Positions 33,400 through 44,269 of a stretch of DNA of 64,000 nt are shown here, piece after piece. The position numbers and the translations under genes are program-made. The notes beneath the pieces are model-generated. The model searched no databases. It saw only the letters and a program-made list of their open reading frames with translations, and had not been told where the DNA came from. Numbering within the stretch: the first letter of the stretch is position 1; each line of letters begins with the position of its first letter. Origin of the DNA: Lycorma delicatula (lineage: Eukaryota; Arthropoda; Insecta; Hemiptera; Fulgoridae); contig NC_134455.1 in the NCBI RefSeq assembly GCF_047948215.1, forward strand, positions 347,557,842-347,621,841, in the 5' to 3' direction.

Positions 33400-34190
33400 T
33401 TAATTTTTTTTTTAAATTTATCAATAAAATAAAAAATTTGGTCTTCAAATTTCTTATGAAAAACCAACTGATTTTCCAATGAAAGAGAACAGAGTTCAAA
33501 CCCTTAAAATTTTCGACTACGAAGAAATAAATAGAGTTCAAAAATTTTAATATTTGGGAGAAATCATAACACGGAATATAATTGAAAAAAAAAAAAATGG
33601 GATGAAGAATAGAGTAAGAAAAATGAAATCACCTATCATCTCACGAACAATATTTAAAATAAAAAATCCGTCATATAACTCCAAATTGAGACACTATGAA
33701 ACCGTAGTCCTACCAGAAGCACTGTTCGGGGCAGAATGCCTGCAGTTTTTTGTTGTTTTTTTAAAGCAAGAAGTATAGCAAAAGTAGAATAAATAATTAT
33801 TAGAAAAATTTATGGACCAAAATATTAGATAGAATTTACAAATTGAAAAGTGAAAAAGGAATTTACAAATATTCAAAATGAACGACCTAAGATTGACAAA
33901 ACGAATATTTAATTTCTACATAAACAGAGCCACAAAGATCAAACCGGTTTAAATAAATGCCAACAATTTTAAATACATTAAACGTTTCTAAGGATCTGTG
34001 TAAAGACAGAGATAAATAATTTAGAAAAGTGATTCGAGAATTAAGTTTTTAAATACAAAGAAAAAGAAGGATATAAACCTGAATAGATGGACGGAAAAAA
34101 GGCCAAAACAACTGAGCAAAAGATTAAAAACATTTTGGGAAAAGAAAAATAAGTCAAAACTAAGCAAACGTAATGTTGTGGTCGGAACTA
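33400..34190 (+). pseudogene. LINE reverse transcriptase C-terminal half
   Basis: The plus strand reads GLQISYEKPTDFPMK (the conserved LxISxxKT block after motif C), then INRVQKF and YLGEIITRN (the YLG motif). Next are KLRHYETVVLPEALFGAECL (33690-33745), IIIRKIYGPK, LRLTKRIFNFYINRA, and a basic C terminus ending in SKRNVVVG near 34190. One stop precedes YLG and there are several frameshifts. Catalytic motifs A to C lie upstream and are missing, so this is a 5'-truncated, dead copy. It appears to be the same family as 17619-18610 (minus) and 27700-28115. Confidence 0.85.
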
Positions 34191-34409
34191 GAAAAAAAAC
34201 GTTTTTAGTTATAACGATATTTTATTTAGTTTTTTTTTTATTATAGTTTTTTTTCTACGTTTAATAAAGTTGAACATACTCTTATGTTAATTTTTTAATA
34301 ATAGACTATTATTTATAAACCATTATTCGTAATGGAAAAAAAGTACTACATAAATTTTATAAAGGTCATTTTTAATTGTATCAAAAAAATATATAAATTA
34401 CAAATACTT
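34191..34409. other. AT-rich gap
   Basis: Nothing recognised. Confidence 0.6.
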
Positions 34410-34943
34410 TTATGGTATACTGGCCGATCGGGGCTCCGACCCCTGGATCCCAAGAGCCGACCCAGACGCTACGGGGGTCAATACCAGAGATGCAGAGCTC
34501 GCTTCGCTCGCTACTATGGTCTTGCCAGGGGCCCCACCCCCTGGACCTCCGTAGTGTTCGTTACCCTCATGGTTATGATAATAATACTGACAATTAAAAT
34601 ATTCAGGTTTTATACATACCAGAAAAATAAAATAAATTACAAAAGATAAAATAGTTGTAACTATGGTCACTTAAGTGCACAGTCCTTTGACGACGAAAAA
34701 TTCATAACCTATTTCTGTTGCCGTGATGGCAGAAATATAGCAATGAAGTAAAGCGATTAATTCTTTTTTTCCTTAATGAATACCTTTAATTCACGACTTA
34801 ACCCCCCCCCTCCCCCAAGGGAGCTAGGGCCTCGGCCTATGGCTTAAAATCTTCCCTGAAATAACACGAATGTATCCTGCAAATTTGAAAGCGGTCGATC
34901 GGCTGGTTCTCGAGTTATGCGATAACAAATAGACAAATTTTCG

Positions 34944-34947
<4 letters not shown>
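34410..34947 (+). repeat. Family G repeat, copy 1
   Basis: A GC-rich head (34425-34560, including gcagagctcgcttcgctc) is followed by an AT-rich body with ataataatactga, cctttgacgacgaaaaattc, tggcagaaatat and gaccggctggttctcg-like blocks. It is collinear with 57845-58580 (+) and 56459-57160 (-). ORFs over the head (34332-34649, 34412-34597 and the minus frame) lack motifs. Confidence 0.8.

Positions 34948-34979
<32 letters not shown>
34948..34979. repeat. (TA)n microsatellite
   Basis: Uninterrupted TA dinucleotides at the end of family G copy 1. Confidence 0.95.
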
Positions 34980-34985
<6 letters not shown>

Positions 34986-36114
34986 GTAGAAAATGTATAT
35001 AAAAAACGTTTTTATATATTTAAAAAACAAAATGCAATTTTCTACATAATTACAATTTTTTCTTGTTTTATCTAAATTTATTTTTAATTACATGATTTTA
35101 AATCTTTTTTTTTATATATAATAAATTGTATAATTTGTGATGCTTATCTGATCAAGGTTTCACACCGTGGTTTCCCTTGATCATCCATACAGTAATGGAG
35201 GAATTTCTTTTATGTTGTGGATTAACATATATACCCGTTCCTGATACGATCTACGTTATGTATTATATAAGATCAGAATAAAGGATTTAATTATTAATTT
35301 ATATTCTCAAAGAAAAGAAAATTCTGATCGGTTTTTCTTGTACCTAAAATGCTTTCATTACGTCACAGACGTAAGCGACAGGTAATGTAAAGGAACAAAT
35401 TTAATCTACCTTTTTCTGTAGTGTTTTATATAATTTTGAAATTATCAAATTAATTCATAATTTTAGGTTTTGCTTTTTTCCGTTAGTTCATTATGTTCAT
35501 TAAATTCACACATTCGTAAGTATAACTTTATGGTGCGCATACCATTCAGTTCTTATTATTATGTTTAGAAAACAATTTTTTAACTGATAATACAATTTTG
35601 AATGAAGGCTTGTTTACCTGCTTATTTACGCGGAGATTAGTAGCTCCGATTTAACGGCAGTTTTTCCTAATTCGTTTGCGCTTACGTTACAATTACTATT
35701 TGTTGCATCATTTATTAAGCAAATACAATTAATATTAAATGTAATTCTTTATTTTGAATACAAATACTTCATTTTTGTATAATGCAACATTTGTAATTTA
35801 TTAATAAGCGATAAATTTATCAATCAAATTCCAAAAGAGTTTGTTTTATACATTATGAAGGTTAATTTTGTTTATAAGGGACTCTAACGGTTTTATTAAT
35901 AATCATTTTTTTATTATTTTTTTCGGTCCGTAAATAAACAGATTGATTAAATTTTGGTATTATAACTAAATAATAAATTTTTAATTCAGAAATAATACAT
36001 TTTTTAAATATTTACATTAGTAAAAATATTTATTTTTTTAGTTAATAAATTTAACAGGAGCAACGTATTATGGTTTCTACATAGAGCCATGCTGGCAGTA
36101 TTAGGATTAAATTT
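34980..36114. other. AT-rich DNA, nothing recognised
   Basis: No ORF or shared repeat could be supported. Confidence 0.6.
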
Positions 36115-36820
36115 TTAGGTATATTTCATAAGAAAGCTACCTATTGTAATGAGTACCATGAATCGACTTCCGGAAAATTTCGACATATCTTTGCATTTCA
36201 CATCCACCAGATCCCAAAACCACCGTCAGTTCAAAAGTTTATTTATATATATATTTCACTTTCTTGTGGACACGGTAAGTGCCGTAATTTTCTCCAATCA
36301 CTTTCAAATTGATACATAAAATATAACGACCTTAAATCTCGACCGAATTTGTTAATGGGTAAAATCGGACCGTGGGGGTGGAAATGGGGGGGGGGGGGTT
36401 CCAAAAAAAATCGTTATAACTTTCTTAATTAGTAAAATATCGAAATCGTTTAAAGTTCCTACTATTCTTTGGATAAGGGCCCAAAACTTGTAAAGTTTTT
36501 TGATATCACTAACCGTTGGCCCAGGTGGTGGAAAAAATGGGGTTTCAAAGACAAAAAAAAAATACCTCCCTTAATAGGCACAGTATCGAATCGGTTTAAA
36601 GTGGACGTTAGTCCTAAAAACATTACCTAAATCTTTTGTCTGAAACAATTTTTAATTTGACCAACCCTTTCTGGAGATGACCATAATATTACTGGAATTG
36701 TAAGAAGATGGGGCTTGTCGTATGCTAACTATATGAAACTTTTTTCACATGTAACCACTGTCGTATTGAGTAAATTTGAAGTTTTTGTTAACTAAGGTGG
36801 AAATCGTTTTTATCCCCTAC
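36115..36820 (+). repeat. Family A repeat, copy 2, left part
   Basis: Matches the reverse complement of 52620-53345 and the plus strand of 17087-17570. It breaks off at tatcccctac where the R1-like LINE has inserted, and continues at 38980-39034. Confidence 0.85.
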
Positions 36821-36821
36821 T

Positions 36822-38979
36822 TTTTTTTCGCCTTCTCCCCCAGACCGGTTATCCAATTAAGTATACTCGGTCTGGGAGGGTGTCCTTATACTTTAAGAGG
36901 GCCTTCCCGCCCACCGGCTATAATTCCGGCACGGCAGGTCGCCCCCCCCCCCCCCGATCGGATCTTTTGTTACTTTAATTATTTTCCTGCCTCAAATCCC
37001 CAGGTACGAAGCCAGGTCCAGCAAAGCTGTCCCCAGCCCCACCCCAGGGACCGGGTCTCGGTCTTTTTTATGCCTGCCTCAAACCTCGCAGCCGGGGAGC
37101 CCACCCCGGCTATGCCGTTACGGACCCCAACTAAGAGGCTCGGTCTTAACTTTATTATTCCCCATAATTCCGATGTCTCATGCCGTTGAAGTGACAAATT
37201 GCTAGTATCCTTTTCTTCTACCTTCCTCTTCTTTCTCCTTCATGACAGTGTAGGTGAATTTTTCAAATTTCCTCCAATTTTTATCAGAAGACAGGAGGAA
37301 TCGGGCATGTTGCTCCGGCTCCACGTCCGATATTCCAGCTCGTAATCTCACATCATACCAGTTAACACATCTGAAGATGGTGTGTTCAGGCGTATCTTCG
37401 TATTCACAATACATACATTTGGGGCTATTTCTCAAGCCAAATCGGAAGAAATACGCCTGGAAATTTCCGTGGCCCGAGAACAATTATGTGATATAGTATC
37501 CGATTTCTCCGTGTTTCACCCATTCTCTTAAACTTGGAAAAAGGCGTTTGGTCCACAGGGCGCCCTGATGTTGGTCCCATCTTTCCTGCCATTTATCCAT
37601 TATCTGGTCCTTTGCTTGCAATTTCTCCATACCTTGGGAACGCAACCATCTTTCTAGCACCCTAAGTTCAATGGGTGGATCAGAGGCAAGAACACATGCC
37701 GCTTCGTACGATATGGTACGGTATCCACTTGTTACTCCGATCAAGGCACTTCTATGAATTCCGTGAAGTCGCCTGACATTTCTAGCAATATGTATAGCCT
37801 TATACCATATCGGCGCTGCATACAATAGTATAGACGTGCAAGCAGAAGCTATGACTCTTCTTCTGGAGGCTCTAGGAGCAGTCTTGCCAGATAATATTCC
37901 AGATAAAGCCTTTAACGACTTTTCTCCCGCACCACATCTGTTAGCTATATGCGGACTGAAGCTCAGGGATATATCAAGGATGACTCCAAGGTACTTCGTT
38001 TGTGCAACTCGACGTATAGGATGATTGCCCACTTTCAAGTCTTTGTTTCTGATGTGCCTTTTGCCTGTTAGAGAAATGTATTCACATTTGTCTACAGCTA
38101 GTTTCAGGCCTTGTTCGCCCAACCAGGCGTGAATCAACTCCAGGACTCTATTGCCACTAGTCTCAATTTCGATCTCAGTTTTTGCTGCAATTAGTATAGC
38201 CAAGTCGTCAGCATATGCTATGATTTCAACTGCATCTGGTAAATTCAGCCTCAAAACATCGTCAAAGACTATTAACCACAGCAAGGGGCCCAGGACAAAA
38301 CCCTGCGGTACACCACCAAATATTTGATGTCTCAAGCTTCCCTCCAAGGTGTTAACAGTGCACCATCTGTTATTCAGACAATCGCTAACTTGTCTCTGTA
38401 ACCAATTACTAATGCCTCTTCTAGCCAGGGCATTCCTTATAGTATCCCATTTGACAGTACCAAAGGCATTTTGGATATCGAGCGTAATTAATAGTGGTAT
38501 TCTTCGCGTTCTCCATGTTCCGCTACGCGTGGAGAGGGCCCATTTATATATCCTGTCCAAAGCCTGTAAAGTAGATCTGCCCTTTCTAAAACCGTACTGA
38601 TTCCTGTGTAATCCGTCATTACCTTCGAGCTCTTCCATAATTGAATTTGTTATCAATCTTTCTGCCACTTTTCCGATATTATTTATAAGGCTAAGTGGCC
38701 TGTCTATAATAGCCTGTGCGTCGACTGCCTTTTTTGGTAAGAAAACTACCTTGGATTCCTTCCATATGTCAGGAAACAGTTTATTTTGTACTCCATAGTT
38801 CACAATATCTGTGATTTCCCAGGGACCTCTATTCTTGAGTCGTTTAAGGATTGCAGCTGGTATGTTATCTGGACCAGGGCTTTTCTTGTCTTTTAATCTT
38901 CCAATAGCTGCGGCAACTTCGGTCTGAGTGAATCTTCTTCCATTACAATCAATCAAATCAGCTATTCCAGGGTATTCCC
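36822..38979 (-). mobile_element. R1-like LINE insertion, 5'-truncated, with target duplication
   Basis: It is inserted in family A. The duplicated target tatcccctact is present at 36811-36821 and 38980-38990. The minus-strand 3' end is marked by a T-run (36821-36828, the poly(A) tail). The ORF is open right up to the upstream duplication, so reverse transcription stopped inside the RT gene. The 3' UTR (36829-37201) is GC-rich. These features show target-primed reverse transcription and a recent origin. Confidence 0.9.
37202..38979 (-). pseudogene. R1-like LINE ORF2: reverse transcriptase and C-terminal zinc knuckle
   Basis: The frame stays open from the truncation point through a 490-codon stretch (numbered from 38956). 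Motifs: KSPGPDNIP at 25-33, RPLSLINNIGKVAERLI, QYGFRKGRSTLQAL, motif A LDIQNAF (Asp 160), motif B GGVPQGFVLGPLLW (about 214-227), motif C AYADDLA with both catalytic Asp (250, 251), and TKYLGVILD. A single in-frame TAA at 37484-37486 then interrupts it. The same frame continues to 37202 with CMYCEYEDTPEHTIFRC, a complete C-x2-C-x7-H-x4-C knuckle. The endonuclease domain is lost by truncation. Two motif residues are unusual: AFG for the usual AFD/AFN and QGF for QGS. Layout and motif wording favour the R1 clade; I cannot exclude a related clade. Confidence 0.95.
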
Positions 38980-39034
38980 TATCCCCTACTTAGCACCGGT
39001 GAAATCTACGTCCGTCTTCCTACGTGCCGAAAGT
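38980..39034 (+). repeat. Family A repeat, copy 2, right part
   Basis: Continues family A after the LINE with ttagcaccggtgaaatctac and a gccgaaagtga end also seen in copies 3 and 4. Confidence 0.8.
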
Positions 39035-39700
39035 GATTTTTTTTTAAATGCTGAACATTTTATTCCAGTTTACGTTATCAAATACCTTTTTCAATCTATA
39101 AATGCTATGCATGTCGGTTTGTTTTTCTTTATTCTTCCTTGTACTATTAATCTGATCGCTAAAATTGCTTCCCTTGTTCCTACACTTTTCCTGAAACCAA
39201 ATTGGTCTCCTCCTTACATTTCCTCCATTCTCCTCTCAATTCGTCTGTACACAATTCTAGTTAAGATTTTTGATCCGTGAGTAGTTCTGCTAATTGTTGT
39301 GTATTCTTCAAGTTTATCTTCTGCTTTCTTTGGTATCATGACAATAACATTCTTTTTGACGGAACTTCCCCTTTTTAGTAAATATTACACACCAGTTTGT
39401 ATAATCTGTCTATCGCTTTCTCACTTGCACTGCGCAGTAATTCTGCAGGTATCCCTTCTATCCCAGTAAACTTTCTGACATTCAGTTTTTTAATACTTTA
39501 TTAAATTCAGATCTCAGTATTGTATCCCCTTTTCATCTTCTTCAACCTCCTTTTTTTCCTTTATAACACCAGTTTCTATATCATTTCCTCCGTATAACTA
39601 TTCAATATATTCTACCCATCTATTGACCTTTTCTTTCGTACTGCAAATCGATGTATCAACTTTATTTAACACATTAGTAGATTTTAATTTATGTACCCCC
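39035..39700 (-). pseudogene. LINE reverse transcriptase relic (RTE-like), central RT
   Basis: The minus strand reads NRWVEYIE, then WDRRDTCRITAQ, VIVMIPKKAEDKLEEYTTIS, RIVYRRIERRMEE and GGDQFGFRKSVGTREAILA (the QxGFR block). It ends with NKPTCIAFIDWKRYL, the degraded motif A where an AFVDxxKAFD sequence is expected. It stops at the family A end near 39035. Multiple frameshifts. The wording fits the same LINE group as the tail at 866-1331. Motifs B and C are absent, so only a fragment was inserted or retained. Confidence 0.8.
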
Positions 39701-40019
39701 AAAATTCTCCTGAACTTTCCTGTATGCTCCGTCTATTTTACCATTGATTATTTGATTAATGGATTTAAATTAAAATACAGTACGATCATTTTGTCGCACA
39801 CTACGTGCACTGCTTGAACAATCTCCTAGGAAAGGTTAGCGTAGAATATCATTGCAGACAGCAATATCGTACGAGAGTATACAAAAACCACAAAGAAATT
39901 AGGTGTACATACATCCCGAATACGTTGCGAACAGGAACTAAATACCCAGACACTGTTAAAAGTAAGGTACTGTGGTTTACTGGCCGGGTGGAAAGTAACG
40001 AGATAACATAATAATGGAT
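39701..40019. other. Unassigned, possibly upstream part of the Tc3-like relic
   Basis: The plus ORF at 39805-40011 (68 aa) is not low-complexity but has no motif I recognise. Its position just before the transposase fragment suggests a decayed DNA-binding part. Confidence 0.35.
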
Positions 40020-40230
40020 AATGTGTTTTTTAGTTATGAGGCGTATTCTCACCTTAGCGATTACATCAATAGTCAGAACAACAGATATTGGTCGACACAA
40101 AATCCACACGTTTTACAGAAGGTAGGAGTTTGGTTTGCGATTTCTTGACTAATGGTGAGCTCGGTTTATTTTTTTATGAACTTGACAGTCCGGCCACAAA
40201 TGAAGCCACACTGAAATTATTTGAACTTAA
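40020..40230 (+). pseudogene. Tc3-like transposase fragment
   Basis: The plus strand reads VFFSYEAYSHLSDYINSQN, then RYWSTQNPHVLQKVGVWFAI. This is the block surrounding the first catalytic residue of Tc3-like insect transposases (normally FSDEAxFHLxGYVN). The catalytic Asp is replaced by Tyr (SYEA). The same block in a better-preserved copy is read on the minus strand near 54390-54450. No second or third acidic motif follows, and the sequence becomes AT-rich after 40230. A short inactive remnant. Confidence 0.75.
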
Positions 40231-40781
40231 ATTAAGGGTACAGACTTTATGATTATATATGGTTTTTCACCGTAAAAATTGAATACAACAGATTCTAGAA
40301 CTTAATTTACTAGAATATCTTTAGAAAATTATTTTAATCACAAAAAAATTGATATCGCTTAATATAGTATCTTAGTTTTGATGTACAAGTATACTTATAT
40401 AAATTATTACTTACTTAAATTATAAACTTAGTTAAATTCTAAGTAAAAGAATAAATTATAAAAAATTTAATTCTGATAAAATTTATATACGTAAGTAACG
40501 TTCAGTTATTTAAAAAAATTATCAGCCAGACATGCCTGATAATTATTATCACGTCAAAAAATCCGTTCAATTAGCGTTGCGCGCGCGCACACATAACACC
40601 GTTAATATTTTAATAATGTACTTTAGAATATGAAAAAAAAATATGTTTTTCGATTTTCACAAAATTTATTTAAAAATGTCAGCTTTTTCGATACACAGTA
40701 CCTTCCTAACATGTTACGTACAGAATACATCTTGTAAGACATTAATTTGAAAATATTTTACGAATTAAAAAGGCGTTAGCC
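40231..40781. other. AT-rich DNA with a short GC/CA run at 40578-40594
   Basis: No gene or repeat relationship was supported. Confidence 0.6.
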
Positions 40782-40965
40782 AACCGGGCTGGACTAGTAG
40801 TGGATAACTCGTCTTCGTCGCAAATCAGTTATTTAACAGCTAATTTTCGTAGTCGAAAGTTCTGAGGTCGAATCCTTGTAAAAGCTAGTTATTTTTAAGT
40901 GGATTTGAATGCTAGACAGTGGATACCGGTGTACTTTGGTAGCTAAAGTACTTCAAAGAGACCAA
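40782..40965 (+). repeat. SINE-1, old diverged copy, truncated at 3' end
   Basis: The tRNA-like head (ccgggctggactagtagtgg) and the following aagctagttatttttaag, ggatttgaatgctaga and ggataccggtgt blocks are recognisable. The body after 40945 is missing. Confidence 0.7.
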
Positions 40966-40987
40966 AACAAAAAATAAATTATTATAT

Positions 40988-41401
40988 GGGTCTTTTCTGT
41001 TCTTCCCCAACAGTGGTTATTTTTACGTTACATAATACTAATTGCTCATGTTATAATTAATGATAAGCTTATAATTATAATTATAACTAAACTTAACCTA
41101 CGGCCGCATCGCTCGCTAACCTTGACTAGCGTAGGTTAAGTTTGGTTATATAGTATATTTGTAATTATTAGCAATAATGCTTATATTGGACCGGACCTTC
41201 TGTTACATTTGGAAAATCCATGTCTGAGTAAAATCGACGAATAGAAATAAAAAAAAATAGATTAGCGAGCGTTGGTTACGTTTGGTTAGATTATATTTAT
41301 AATTTCACGGCAAATACATCCAAATACCATATAATTATAACATGAGCAGTCGGTAATACCTAACGTAGAAAACCCGTTGTTAGGGAAAACAGAAAAGACC
41401 C
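40988..41401. mobile_element. 414 bp foldback MITE with about 70 bp terminal inverted repeats
   Basis: The left end (40988-41060: gggtcttttctgttcttcc ... ctcatgttataattaa) and the right end (41332-41401, in reverse complement gggtcttttctgttttccc ... ctcatgttataatta) agree over roughly 70 bp with small gaps. Inside are further related segments (taggttaagtttggtta, ggttacgtttggtta) in matching polarity. No ORF and no clear target duplication. Superfamily unassigned. Confidence 0.75.
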
Positions 41402-41672
41402 TTAATTTTTTATTATTACTATTATTTTGAACATTTTTTCGATCTTTTGTTATTTTTACAGTATTATAAATATTTTATTATAATTTTTAATCGGAAACCA
41501 GAATCATTTCAATATTAGTACGCAACTAAAGATAAAATCAACTTAAAAAAATAAATAAAAGTGAGAAATTAAATAAAATTAATAGTCTGGTAAGATTATT
41601 TAAAATTTCCTTTTGCTATGTTACAAGTATTAAGAAACACAAACTCATTCTTTAGAAGTAATTTAAAAAACT
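41402..41672. other. AT-rich gap
   Basis: Nothing recognised. Confidence 0.6.
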
Positions 41673-42796
41673 CGGGTGGAGCTGTGTCGGGACGCACGGC
41701 CGTCCGTTTAGCGTGAAATGTTACAAACCTTGGATGAAGTTCCTCCGAGCTACGGACCGACCAGCTTATCTGAAGAGTTAAATGGGTGACCCACCATCGT
41801 AAATTTAATAAAAATAAATAAATAAATAAAAATAAAAGTAATAAAAAATAATTTAAAAAATAAATAATAAAAATAATTTTCTATTTTCCGTTTTGAAAAA
41901 GTGAAAGTATCCAATGGAAAATTTTATTTTCTTTCATTTGGCGAACACTACAGATAAATTGGTCGTTCTGTAGGTCAGCGGGTGTCACTTTTAGTGTATC
42001 GGATTGAAATAAAAACGAAACGTTGACTGCGTACTAAACTTAATTTTGACATAAAACAGACACTAAATAATACATGATTTTTATTTCGACTAATATTCGA
42101 CGACAATTTTGTTCAACATCGATCTATTGTATGTGAAATAAGAGACATAAGGCATAATAAGCAGCGGTAGAAGTGCTCGCGCCGTCGGCGTCGTTCACTG
42201 AGCGCGCCGTACCAGCTTTGCGGCGCTCCCGAAACAGTCTCGCTCGCTCGGCACCGGATATTGGATTACCTATGCGTGCTCCATAACCTCCCCTTATCCA
42301 ACGATATGCGTAATTTATATTTCTGGCTGGCTTTTGCGCGGGCTGAGGCTAACATATTGAAATGTTATACTTCTTACACGTTTACTTTATTTATTTACAT
42401 ACAAATAGTGCCCAAAATACACTTATTATTACTTAAATCGATCTATCTCGACAAACTCCAAACACAAACACACGAGTCACCGTGCTATCACGTCTTAGTC
42501 GTGAGCTACACTGAATGGAAATGAGCGAGAGCGCCAGTTTTGGCCGATCTCCGCTGTATCCCCTTCCCGCCAACCCGGTTGCCAGTGACGCAAAATCGAA
42601 ATCGTATCGGCGGGCTGACCGTGTAAGTTATAAAATGACACCGCATTTATGTCTCTAAGACATAAATTATTTATATTAAATTAGTTAAGGAGTTATTAAG
42701 GCAGGACGATATAGATTTTTTAGTTACGCTCCAAATTTCTGTTATGGTACCCGTATGTTTCGGTGTGATTTTATAAACCTTTCACGTCAAAATACA
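41673..42796 (+). repeat. Family R repeat, copy 1 (about 1.1 kb, GC-rich core)
   Basis: Collinear with 50208-51185: starts tcgggtggagctgtgtcgg and ends gtgtgattttataaa...tttcacgtca. The core (42170-42270) is CpG-rich (gctttgcggcgctcccgaaa, agtctcgctcgctcgg). The ORF at 42261-42524 lacks motifs and is not conserved in copy 2. No terminal inverted repeats were seen. Confidence 0.85.
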
Positions 42797-42999
42797 GGGA
42801 GAAGGTTTCAGTGAAATCGACGCTTCAGATATTCAGGAGCTGATGCACTGTGACAAGGAAGAGCTCTCGGAAGAACTTGAGCGGATAACATGGCCTTTGC
42901 CTACTCCGGAAGATGAAGGTAAAAGGAAGAAGCAGTTACAAATGAATTATTAAACTTAAAATATGTAAACGAAATCTTTTGTCCGGCTAGGCAGTTAAT

Positions 43000-43303
43000 A
43001 ACGACCCACCGGGTTGGTCTAGTGGTTAACGCGTCTTCCCAAATTAGCTGATTTGGAAGTCGAGAGTTACAGCGTTCAAGTCCTAGTAAAGCCAGTTATT
43101 TTTACACGGATTTTAATACTAGATCGTGGATACCGGTGTTCTTTGGTGGTTGGGTTTAAATTAACCACACATCTCAGGAATGATCGAACTGAGAATGTAC
43201 AAGACTACACTTCATTTACACTCATACATATCATCTTCATTCATCCTCTGAAGAATTATCTAAACGGTAGTTACCGGAGGCTAAACAGGAAAAAAGAAAG
43301 AAA
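43000..43303 (+). mobile_element. SINE-1 copy, full length, 11 bp target duplication (best reference)
   Basis: Flanked by identical aggcagttaat at 42989-42999 and 43304-43314. From 5' to 3': tRNA-like head (cccaccgggttggtctagtgg...), body, the ctgaagaattatctaaacgg / agttaccggaggctaaacagg 3' signature, and an A-rich tail ggaaaaaagaaagaaa. Ten copies of this family lie in the window. Confidence 0.95.
43015..43083 (+). promoter_or_regulatory. Internal pol III promoter (A and B boxes) of SINE-1
   Basis: An A-box-like tggtctagtgg at 43015-43025 and B-box-like gttcaagtcc at 43074-43083 resemble tRNA internal promoters, with one departure from the B-box consensus GGTTCGANTCC. Activity is inferred from family knowledge. 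Confidence 0.65.
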
Positions 43304-43484
43304 AGGCAGTTAATGATGAAGGTTTCTGAAACTGATCCTTTTCTAGAGCGGTCAATAAATTTAAATGCCAGCTTGAAACAGCATTAGCGCCATACAGTAA
43401 ATTGTGAATTACGTACAGTACTAAAAAAAAACCCAGAAAAATTACGAATTTTTTTTTAAAGAATAGATAACTTAACGTAGAGGC

Positions 43485-44225
43485 CTACATCATTATGTTG
43501 TTACATCGGTCGTCTTCTCGGCTACTGAATATTGTACGCCAGTGTGGCTTAACAGCTCTCATGTTTATAGAACTGATACTCAACTTAATAACACTATGAG
43601 AATTACCGGGGTTATCAGATCTACTCCTGTGGAATGGCTCCCGGTATTGAGCCACATACCTACCCCAAACCTGCGCCGTATGAACGCTCTTGTAAGAGTA
43701 CAAGAAGATTATGGACAATGGAAACCTACCCATACATGAGGACATTGAGGATGCCAATCGCAGTCGCCTTCGATCTAGAAAGCCACCTATCAAAACAGCA
43801 ATTGCTGCCACAGAAGACGGATTTAACCTAACTGACCCCTGGCGTCAAGAATGGACCACAAAGCAGAATAACCAAATCCCATCTATTACTCAAAGTCCGC
43901 CGGGTTTTGACTTACCATGTAAGACATGGTCAACGCTAAACAGAATACGAACTCAGCATGGTAGGTGCGCTTATTTCCTGTATAAATGAGGTAAAACACC
44001 GACGCCACTTTGTCAGTGGGGAAAATCAAACTGTCAGACACATCACAGAAGTTTGCCCTAGGACAAGGAAATCCCAAAGGTTTAGGGATGGGAATCCTAA
44101 AGATTTCCTGATGGCGACTTCAGAATCAGTAACTTATATTAATTTGTTAAAGCTATGTTTGTAATTTTTGACTATAATTGGTGTTATATTTTAGTTCATA
44201 CGCTAAATAAATTACGTTGTTAAAA
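43485..44225 (+). pseudogene. LINE ORF2 C-terminal region (jockey-like)
   Basis: Plus-strand frames read VWLNSSHVYRTDTQLNNTMR with RSTPVEWLPVLSHIPTPNLR (43540-43680). After a shift come SRLRSRKPPIKTA, EDGFNLTDPWRQEW, SPPGFDLPCKTWSTLNRIR, and then the closing ENQTVRHITEVCP with DFLMATSESVTYINLL to a stop at 44161. This is the long region after the RT domain of a jockey/I-type LINE, ending in its cysteine/histidine motif. Frameshifts near 43735, 43985 and 44030 kill it. The RT core is missing (5'-truncated). It sits between the two pieces of a Tigger-like element, so it probably inserted into it. Confidence 0.85.
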
Positions 44226-44269
44226 TATTCTGTTCTTAGCGTTCATACGGTTTTATACATTTTGTACAT

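Larger units (their letters stand above)
42797..43440 (+). pseudogene. pogo/Tigger-like transposase, C-terminal fragment split by a SINE
   Basis: Before the SINE the frame reads GEGFSEIDASDIQELMH and EELSEELERITW. After it come KVSETDPFLERSIN and, in another frame, KFKCQLETALAPYSK. These resemble the acidic C-terminal tail of Tigger/jerky-like DDE transposases, which follows the catalytic core. A SINE-1 insertion (43000-43303) with an 11 bp duplication separates the halves. The catalytic DDE part is absent; the family R copy lies immediately upstream. A Tigger-type end at 44490-44556 may be the 3' terminus of the same element. Recognition rests on C-terminal wording rather than catalytic residues. 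Confidence 0.55.

Noticed and set aside
36776..37189. 137-aa plus ORF with proline-rich sequence
   Set aside because: It is antisense to the 3' UTR and tail of the minus-strand LINE and crosses the insertion boundary.
42170..42270. CpG island promoter
   Set aside because: The CpG-rich stretch is part of dispersed family R (also near 50630-50700) and no gene follows.
43015..43083. SINE-1 head as a real tRNA
   Set aside because: A and B boxes are present but it is repeated ten times with target duplications and lacks a plausible cloverleaf.
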